In this document: positions 1-4,381 of the stretch, piece after piece
How positions within the stretch are numbered: position 1 is the stretch's first letter
Layout: each line of letters starts with the position of its first letter
Position numbers and translations under genes: made by a program
The notes under the pieces: model-generated
The model's database searches: none
The model's input: only the letters and a program-made list of their open reading frames with translations
Told to the model about the DNA's origin: nothing
From: Cytophagaceae bacterium
GTDB taxonomy: Bacteria; Bacteroidota; Bacteroidia; Cytophagales; Spirosomataceae
DNA: 6,355 bases
NCBI GenBank assembly: GCA_027485075.1
Contig: JAIXRT010000072.1
Coordinates: 1-6,355, forward strand
Direction: 5' to 3'

Positions 1-15
1 GTTTAAAACACTATA

Positions 16-62
16 GCTGTGGGGGGCAGCCATGCCAATGCTTTAAGCTTTGGCATAGCGAA
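16..62 (+). repeat. 47-bp direct repeat, copy A, with two hairpins
   Basis: This copy matches the one at 147-193 with three differences (positions 43, 44 and 57), and the first 27 bases are identical. It starts with a small hairpin (GCTG at 16-19 pairing with CAGC at 27-30 around a T plus six-G loop). A larger hairpin follows, in which 29-38 pairs with 50-59, with one C-A mismatch caused by the change at 57. An inner GCT/AGC stem closes a TTA loop. The fold is kept although the loop differs from copy B, which hints that the structure rather than the loop sequence matters. Confidence 0.85.
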
Positions 63-67
63 TAAAG

Positions 68-83
68 GTTTGACTGGTCAAAC
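68..83. repeat. Short near-perfect palindrome
   Basis: GTTTGAC at 68-74 is followed by two bases and then GTCAAAC at 77-83. It sits between the two 47-bp repeats and shares its last base with the next inverted repeat. A short site like this could be an arm of the repeat element or a protein-binding site; nothing in the sequence decides between these. Confidence 0.6.
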
Positions 84-111
84 TTTGGCAATCCGAAAAG
101 GTTTGCCAAAG
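83..111. repeat. Inverted repeat with CTTTGGCAA arms
   Basis: CTTTGGCAA at 83-91 pairs with TTGCCAAAG at 103-111 across an 11-base loop, a 9-bp perfect stem. The arms carry the same CTTTGGC core as the flanking repeats, so this looks like a diverged unit of the same family placed in opposing orientations. No T-run follows on either strand, so it is not a standard intrinsic terminator. Confidence 0.7.
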
Positions 112-146
112 ACTCGCTGCTTGCTTGCCAAAGGCGAAAACAAATC

Positions 147-193
147 GCTGTGGGGGGCAGCCATGCCAATGCTGGAAGCTTTGGCATGGCGAA
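147..193 (+). repeat. 47-bp direct repeat, copy B, with two hairpins
   Basis: Second copy of the repeat at 16-62, with 44 of 47 bases identical. The small hairpin pairs 147-150 with 158-161. The larger one pairs 160-169 with 181-190, a perfect 10-bp stem (GCCATGCCAA against TTGGCATGGC), followed by a T-T mismatch and an inner GCT/AGC stem with a GGA loop. The two hairpins compete for bases 160-161. The sequence upstream (137-144) also resembles 5-12, so the true unit may start a little earlier. Confidence 0.85.
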
Positions 194-216
194 AAAAGCT
201 TTGGCATGGCGAAAAA
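177..216 (+). repeat. Perfect 20-bp tandem duplication
   Basis: Positions 177-196 and 197-216 are identical. The unit begins AGCTTTGGCATGG and ends CGAAAAA. The first unit is also the right arm of the 47-bp repeat copy B, so the array looks like that element with its end duplicated. The second unit plus one A runs straight into the thrC stop codon (218-220), leaving no spacer. On the minus strand it therefore forms the immediate 3' untranslated region of thrC and starts with a T-run. Confidence 0.9.
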
Positions 217-217
217 A

Positions 218-1522
218 CTACCCCAACAAATACTTCTTAAATCCTTCAAAATCCGTCCCCATGGGGATGGATTTTTTTTGCAAATGCAATAAAGCTGCTA
301 GGCGTTCTGGCACATCCACGGTGCAGCCGAGTGTCGATTCAACGGTTGGCAAAAATTTAGCATAATGCGCCGTGGCTAGAATAATGCCGTAAACATCATC
401 GCCATATTCGGCCATATACTGCGACAGCCCATCATAGCCCACCGCGGTATGCGGACACATGATGTAGCCCGTCCGCTCATACACATCCAGCATCGTTGTC
501 TGCGTCTTTTCGTCCGAGGTAAAATAGCCTTTCATGCGATCACGCACCGCTTTCCATTCATTACCCGCCAAAATTTTCATCCGAATAAAGTTGGATGGTG
601 CACCCACATCCATCGCATTTGATAAGGTCTCAACCGACGGTGAAGGCGCATAATTACCCGTTGCCAAATAATCCGGCACTGGGTGATTTTCATTACAAGC
701 CGCGATGAAATCATGCACCGGCAAGCCCATGCGGTAAGCCATCAAACCCGCTGAAATATTACCAAAATTCCCCGAAGGAACACAGAATACAATCGGCTTC
801 GTGACGCCCTGGCGGCGCGCCTCCGCATAGGCCGCGAAATAGTAAAATGATTGTGGAATTAAACGAGCAATGTTGATGGAATTCGCAGAGGCTAGTTCAA
901 ACGCAGCCCGGAGGTCGGCGTCCAAAAATGCCTGTTTTACGAGTCTTTGGCAATCATCAAAGGTTCCGTCAATTTCCAAAGCGGTCACATTGCCCCCCAA
1001 TGTCGTTAATTGCTTTTCCTGTATGTCGGAAACCTTCCCGCTCGGATATAAAATCGTCACCGAAATCCCCGGCGTATTGTAAAATCCCTGCGCCACCGCA
1101 CCACCCGTGTCACCCGATGTCGCCACCAAAATACGAATTTCGCGGGCCGACTTAACCAGGTAATGCGACATGATCGCCGCCATAAAACGCGCGCCAAAAT
1201 CCTTGAAGGCCATCGAAGGGCCATGAAATAATTCAAGTACCCCTACATTCGGCTCCAGGTCTACCACCGGTGCTTCGAACGTCATGGAACGCTCGATAAT
1301 TCCTTCGATTTCCGAATCCGTCAACTCATCCCCAAGCAAATGTTTACACACCGCAACCGCGATTTCCGACAAGCTCAAGGTGTGTATCGTCTCGAAAAAG
1401 GCAGTCGGCATGGGTAAAATCTCCTGCGGCATATACAAGCCATTATCAGGCGGAAGACCGCGAAAAATCGCCTCCTCTAAGTTTACATCCGGACTTTCGT
1501 GTTGGGTACTATATAGTTTCAT
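218..1522 (-). CDS. thrC: Threonine synthase
   Basis: Pyridoxal-phosphate enzyme that converts O-phosphohomoserine to threonine and phosphate, the last step of threonine synthesis, in the cytoplasm. The 434 residues match the full-length family. The N-terminal domain reads YST at 4-6 and GLPPDNGLYMP at 22-32. The PLP lysine is K107 in FHGPSMAFKDFGARF (99-113). Further family motifs are ATSGDTGGA (134-142), SANSINIARLIPQ (212-224), the phosphate-binding PSGNFGN (249-255), MDVGAPSN (304-311) and CPHTAVG (356-362). TAHYAKF (384-390) has Tyr where many homologues have Pro. The ATG at 1522 lies inside the last codons of comB, a 14-base overlap, which argues for translational coupling and fixes the start. 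No Shine-Dalgarno is visible. It is the last gene of the operon, and the repeat cluster begins directly after its TAG stop. The related cysteate synthase is a less likely function, because the motifs are those of ordinary threonine synthase. Confidence 0.96.
   Translation of the reverse strand: MKLYSTQHESPDVNLEEAIFRGLPPDNGLYMPQEILPMPTAFFETIHTLSLSEIAVAVCKHLLGDELTDSEIEGIIERSMTFEAPVVDLEPNVGVLELFHGPSMAFKDFGARFMAAIMSHYLVKSAREIRILVATSGDTGGAVAQGFYNTPGISVTILYPSGKVSDIQEKQLTTLGGNVTALEIDGTFDDCQRLVKQAFLDADLRAAFELASANSINIARLIPQSFYYFAAYAEARRQGVTKPIVFCVPSGNFGNISAGLMAYRMGLPVHDFIAACNENHPVPDYLATGNYAPSPSVETLSNAMDVGAPSNFIRMKILAGNEWKAVRDRMKGYFTSDEKTQTTMLDVYERTGYIMCPHTAVGYDGLSQYMAEYGDDVYGIILATAHYAKFLPTVESTLGCTVDVPERLAALLHLQKKSIPMGTDFEGFKKYLLG
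248..279 (+). terminator. Terminator-like hairpin with T-run, inside the thrC 3' end
   Basis: On the plus strand, AAAATCC (248-254) pairs with GGATTTT (269-275), extended by a G-T wobble, a T-A pair and CCCC/GGGG around a very tight loop. The stem runs into eight T residues (272-279). This is the shape of a strong intrinsic terminator for transcription coming from the left edge. It lies within the last codons of thrC (roughly residues 414-424), antisense to that gene. In the thrC direction only four T residues follow the stem, so it should terminate thrC transcripts poorly. The protein sequence it encodes (KKSIPMGTDF) is normal for the family, so chance codon choice remains possible. Confidence 0.55.
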
Positions 1523-2222
1523 CTATTCTCAATGCATCATTTACCAAGTATGGAAGGACGTTATAACGGTCCATTTCCAAACAAAAGGCAATATCTTTTT
1601 CTATTCCTAAGCCCAATAGGCGGTTGACATGTGAGGAGTTTTTCACAGCAGTCAACAAATCATTGGACGCTACATTATATTGTTTCCAGGCCATCAAGGC
1701 CGCATCGTCCGCTACCGCGAATTCGCCATGTAACATGTCGATAAGTGCTCCAGCAAATAAGGTGTCCTCCAAATTTGGCTTACCTTTCCAGCCTGCACAT
1801 ACAATTAGGGCATCTCCCTCCCAATGCCGCAAGGCCTCCGCCACGCGGGAAATATTTAAAAATGCGCCCACAAAAACTTTCGAAGCTGTAACCGATCTGC
1901 GTAGTGCGACCGTGCCATTGGTTGTTGTAACACAGATTTTAGCACCTTTTATACGGTCCACCTGGTAGGAAAAAGGAGAATTGTCAAAATCAAATCCAGC
2001 CGGAGTCAGGCCATTCCGCTCCGCCGCTGTTAAATATCCTTGAGCGCCATAAGAAGCACATAAATCAACATCCTCAACCGGCAAAATCTCCGCTGCTCCG
2101 TGTGCAAATGCCGTCACCATACAAGAAGTTGCCCGAAAAATATCCACCACAACCACCGCCTGACCTTTTAGGTCATACAAATGGATTAAATCGGGCGACA
2201 AGCAGATGTCAATTTTCTTCAT
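1509..2222 (-). CDS. comB: 2-phosphosulfolactate phosphatase family protein
   Basis: ComB-family magnesium-dependent phosphatase. Characterised archaeal members hydrolyse 2-phosphosulfolactate to sulfolactate in coenzyme M synthesis. At 237 residues it is full length. Family motifs seen are VVVVDIFRATSC (23-34), an ER..G segment (68-71), GFDFDNSPF (76-84), TTTNGT (99-104), CAGWKGKPNLEDTLFAG (142-158, with the acidic pair E152-D153) and SSHVNRLLGLGIEKD (196-210). There is no signal peptide or membrane segment, so it should be cytosolic. Its ATG shares one base with the gcvT stop (TAATG), and its own end overlaps thrC by 14 bases. Bacteroidota are not known to make coenzyme M, and no ComA-like phosphosulfolactate synthase lies in the window. 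The physiological substrate is therefore open: sulfolactate production or another phosphoester are both possible. Family assignment is firm; the reaction is inferred. Confidence 0.92.
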   Translation of the reverse strand: MKKIDICLSPDLIHLYDLKGQAVVVVDIFRATSCMVTAFAHGAAEILPVEDVDLCASYGAQGYLTAAERNGLTPAGFDFDNSPFSYQVDRIKGAKICVTTTNGTVALRRSVTASKVFVGAFLNISRVAEALRHWEGDALIVCAGWKGKPNLEDTLFAGALIDMLHGEFAVADDAALMAWKQYNVASNDLLTAVKNSSHVNRLLGLGIEKDIAFCLEMDRYNVLPYLVNDALRIDETI

Positions 2223-3301
2223 TATAAAAAGGGCATTTTCACGATAGCTGCTTTCACGGCTTTGTCGCGAATCGAGATGAAAATTTCTGAATCCGTATGT
2301 GCCGTGGACACATAGCCCATCCCGATTCCCTTCGAGAGCGTCGGCGATTGCGTACCCGAAGTTACTTCTCCGATCACTTCACCTGCTGCGTTCAAGATGG
2401 GGTAATGTTGGCGTGGAATCCCACGATCAATCATTTCAAAACCCACTAATTTCTTCGAAGGGCCTGCTGCTTTTATCGCGGCATGATGATCCTTCATGAT
2501 AAAATCTTTGTTGAACGACGTGATCCAACCCAAACCTGCCTCGATCGGCGAAGTCGTATCGTCAATGTCGTGCCCATATAAACAATAGCCTTTTTCCGTG
2601 CGCAGGGTATCGCGTGCACCTAGGCCCACAGGCAAAATGCCTTCCGAAGCGCCCGCTGCGAAAATCGCATTCCACATAGCTAGGGCATTTTCGTTCTTAA
2701 CATAAATTTCAAAACCACCCGCGCCCGTATATCCCGTATTGGAGATAATGACATCGTCAAAACCAGCCATTTGGCCTATTTTAAAGGTATAGTAGGGCAT
2801 GGCAGCTAGGTCAACAGCCGTAAGTTGTTGTAAAACACCAGCAGCTTTCGGCCCTTGAACCGCAAACAAACTGTAGTCATTACTCGCATTGACCATGTTC
2901 ACCCCAAAAGTGTTATGCGAAGAAATCCAGTTCCAATCCTTCTCAATGTTGGACGCATTCACGACCAATAAATATTCGTTGTCGCGAATTTTATAGACCA
3001 ATAAATCATCCACGATACCGCCCGTTGCGTTTGGTAAACACGAATATTGCACCTTGCCATATACTAATTTCGAGGCATCATTGGAAGTCACGTATTGAAT
3101 TAAATCCAAGGCCTTTTCGCCACTTAGGAAAAATTCGCCCATGTGGCTCACGTCGAAAACCCCGACGTTGTTCCGCACACAATGATGCTCTTCAATCAAA
3201 TTCGTGTACAAAACAGGCATGTTGTATCCTGCAAAAGGCACCATTTTCGCGCCCAAAGCCACGTGTGTATCATTCAAATGTACTTGCAACAATTCTTCCA
3301 T
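2222..3301 (-). CDS. gcvT: Glycine cleavage system T protein (aminomethyltransferase)
   Basis: Folate-dependent enzyme that takes the aminomethyl group from lipoylated H protein, releasing ammonia and forming 5,10-methylenetetrahydrofolate, in the cytoplasm. The 359 residues are the usual length. Motifs seen are [11 protein letters not shown] (20-30), [11 protein letters not shown] (46-56), [10 protein letters not shown] (94-103, containing the conserved catalytic-region aspartates D98-D99), [13 protein letters not shown] (111-123), [12 protein letters not shown] (189-200), GLGARDTLR (226-234), YGHDID (242-247) and the C-terminal [13 protein letters not shown] (319-331). The common TGYTGE motif has Ala at 194 instead of Glu, possibly a lineage variant. 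The genes for P, H and L proteins are not in this window. Start and stop are fixed by TAATG one-base overlaps with the upstream cyclase gene and downstream comB. No glycine riboswitch is present at the start. Confidence 0.96.
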   Translation of the reverse strand: MEELLQVHLNDTHVALGAKMVPFAGYNMPVLYTNLIEEHHCVRNNVGVFDVSHMGEFFLSGEKALDLIQYVTSNDASKLVYGKVQYSCLPNATGGIVDDLLVYKIRDNEYLLVVNASNIEKDWNWISSHNTFGVNMVNASNDYSLFAVQGPKAAGVLQQLTAVDLAAMPYYTFKIGQMAGFDDVIISNTGYTGAGGFEIYVKNENALAMWNAIFAAGASEGILPVGLGARDTLRTEKGYCLYGHDIDDTTSPIEAGLGWITSFNKDFIMKDHHAAIKAAGPSKKLVGFEMIDRGIPRQHYPILNAAGEVIGEVTSGTQSPTLSKGIGMGYVSTAHTDSEIFISIRDKAVKAAIVKMPFL

Positions 3302-4302
3302 TATTCGCGGTATAAAACTTGTAAGAGGGTTTGGCCCACGGCTTTCAACGTGGATTTATCGATGTTCGCTAAATTATCTTGATGTGTGTGGTGGTAAGAT
3401 CCGAAGTCAAATCCGCCATTCACCGGACGTAAATCGATGATGTCAATCATTTGAATTTTCGCCACTTCATTCACCGCCGTATGGTCATCGGAAATGCCAA
3501 AAGCGTCCGCGTCTAAAAACAAGTCACTGTATCCCAAGTCCGAAGCTGTAGACCAAATCGAGCGAACGAGTCCAGGTGCATATTGCATAGAAGTCCCTTC
3601 ATGGGGGAATTTGGCACCTTTGGCGCCTACCATATCCAATAAAATTCCATAGTAAGGACGGTAGCCGGCAGGGATAATATTTGCCGACCAATACTGCGAA
3701 CCGAGGGCCCAACTTGCCGGATTTCCAGCCGGGGAATCGTGCGGTTCGCCATGATCTTCTAGGTCAAAAAACACAAAATCCACACCTACATTAGGCTTGT
3801 TTTTTGTCTCAGCTAGCACGCGGGCAATTTCAATCATCACACCCACACCAGACGCACCGTCATTCGCCGCATCAATGGGTTCGTCCTTGCGGACTTGATC
3901 TTTGTCGGCAATGGTCCTCGAATCCCAGTGCGCCGCTAGCAAAATCCGTTTCGCCGCGGAAGGATTAAAAGAAGCAAAAATATTGGTCCCGTTTAGGGCT
4001 TTGCCATCGTAGCGATTGGCCGAAAATTCTTGGGTTGTCACGGTTAAACCGTAGGATTTCATCTTAGTCACGAGCCAATTTCCACATGCTTTTTGAGCAG
4101 GCGAATTGGGAACGCGAGGCCCAAAAGCAACTTGTTTGGCAATAAATGCATAGGCAGAGTCTGCCGCAAAATCGGGCGTTGGAACTAAATTAGGCGTAGA
4201 AACTGTTTCTTGGGAGCCTGTTTGGAGAGATTGGTATCCATAATAACCACCGGTTAGTACGAAGATGACCAATAAAAATAACGCGATGCGGGAGCGATTC
4301 AT
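3301..4302 (-). CDS. M28-family glutaminyl-peptide cyclotransferase-like protein
   Basis: Probable zinc-dependent glutaminyl cyclase, which turns N-terminal glutamine into pyroglutamate; a plain M28 aminopeptidase is the alternative. From the ATG at 4302 it has 333 residues. Residues 6-23 form a hydrophobic signal or anchor segment, placing the domain in the periplasm, with no lipobox cysteine. Metal-site motifs are AAHWDSR (123-129), [10 protein letters not shown] (145-154, ligand D148), FFDLED (178-183, general base E182 and ligand D183), LLDMVGA (221-227, D223), SDDH (271-274) and HHTHQD (304-309, ligand H305). Compared with the human cyclase as I recall it, [19 protein letters not shown] and HHTHQDN...ID.STL align in order. 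An in-frame TTG 45 bases further upstream would put a non-hydrophobic extension before the signal, so I reject that start. It is the first gene of the operon, and its TAA overlaps the gcvT ATG by one base. Confidence 0.85.
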   Translation of the reverse strand: MNRSRIALFLLVIFVLTGGYYGYQSLQTGSQETVSTPNLVPTPDFAADSAYAFIAKQVAFGPRVPNSPAQKACGNWLVTKMKSYGLTVTTQEFSANRYDGKALNGTNIFASFNPSAAKRILLAAHWDSRTIADKDQVRKDEPIDAANDGASGVGVMIEIARVLAETKNKPNVGVDFVFFDLEDHGEPHDSPAGNPASWALGSQYWSANIIPAGYRPYYGILLDMVGAKGAKFPHEGTSMQYAPGLVRSIWSTASDLGYSDLFLDADAFGISDDHTAVNEVAKIQMIDIIDLRPVNGGFDFGSYHHTHQDNLANIDKSTLKAVGQTLLQVLYRE

Positions 4303-4306
4303 CCGG

Positions 4307-4338
4307 CAAAGATACAAATAAGGAGTTAAGATTTGAAA
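4307..4338 (-). promoter_or_regulatory. Candidate Bacteroidota-type promoter for the cyclase-gcvT-comB-thrC operon
   Basis: Read on the minus strand, TATCTTTG (4314 down to 4307) is a full match to the Bacteroidota -7 consensus TAnnTTTG. TTTC (4338 down to 4335) lies 20 bases upstream, matching three of four bases of the -33 TTTG element. The usual distance from the -7 box puts the transcript start at about 4303, right at the ATG at 4302, which would give a leaderless or nearly leaderless message. The match is by eye; no experimental start site is known to me. Confidence 0.55.
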
Positions 4339-4362
4339 CGCTGTCAAGGTTATGTACCTTGC
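4332..4362 (+). promoter_or_regulatory. Weak candidate promoter for rnr
   Basis: TTTG at 4332-4335 fits the -33 element. After 19 bases comes TACCTTGC at 4355-4362, which matches TAnnTTTG at only the TA and two of four downstream bases. It would give a leader of roughly 15 bases before the ATG at 4382. The -33 element overlaps that of the opposite-facing promoter within TTTGAAA (4332-4338). The whole 79-bp gap between the divergent genes is AT-rich and holds no other clear element. Confidence 0.3.
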
Positions 4363-4381
4363 GCTTTAATAGAAAAAAATT

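Larger units (their letters stand above)
1..217. repeat. Intergenic repeat cluster downstream of thrC
   Basis: This gene-free stretch is almost entirely made of related short repeats. The word CTTTGGC or its complement GCCAAAG occurs at about 48-54, 83-89, 105-111, 127-133, 179-185 and 199-205, and several copies are followed by GCGAAAA-like sequence. Two 47-bp direct repeats lie 131 bp apart, a 20-bp unit is tandemly duplicated, and several inverted repeats can fold. Short open frames cross it on both strands, but their peptides simply repeat with the DNA and have no start signal, so I do not call a gene. The cluster begins directly at the thrC stop codon and may continue left of the window. 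It resembles dispersed REP-like or small non-autonomous repeats, but I cannot assign it to a named family. Confidence 0.8.

Noticed and set aside
160..190. Hairpin in copy B as an intrinsic terminator of the thrC operon
   Set aside because: On the minus strand the stem is followed by a C-rich stretch, not a T-run; the T-runs lie before the stem in the direction of transcription.
1..217. Possible CRISPR array
   Set aside because: There are only two 47-bp copies, the intervening sequence is built from the same repeat words rather than unique spacers, and no cas gene is in view.
14..220. Read-through extension of thrC past its TAG, which stays open for 68 codons
   Set aside because: ThrC already ends at its normal family length with a usual C-terminus; the open frame follows from the stop-poor repeat and nothing indicates recoding.
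19..240. Short open frames on both strands across the repeat cluster (about 70 residues each)
   Set aside because: They start at GTG or lie out of any operon context, their peptides repeat only because the DNA does, and no domain or start signal is visible.
218..1522. Cysteate synthase rather than threonine synthase, suggested by the adjacent comB
   Set aside because: The sequence carries the full motif set and length of ordinary threonine synthase; proximity to comB alone is not enough.
1624..1968. Plus-strand open frame of 114 codons inside comB
   Set aside because: It is the antisense shadow of well-conserved ComB motifs and has no promoter, start signal or recognisable domain.
2222..2300. 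Glycine riboswitch or internal promoter near gcvT or comB
   Set aside because: The genes overlap with no leader space, and no TAnnTTTG match or glycine aptamer-like structure was seen at the junctions.
4303..4347. Longer cyclase gene starting at the TTG at 4347
   Set aside because: It would add 15 residues ahead of the signal segment and bury the best promoter match inside the gene; the ATG at 4302 directly precedes the basic-hydrophobic signal.
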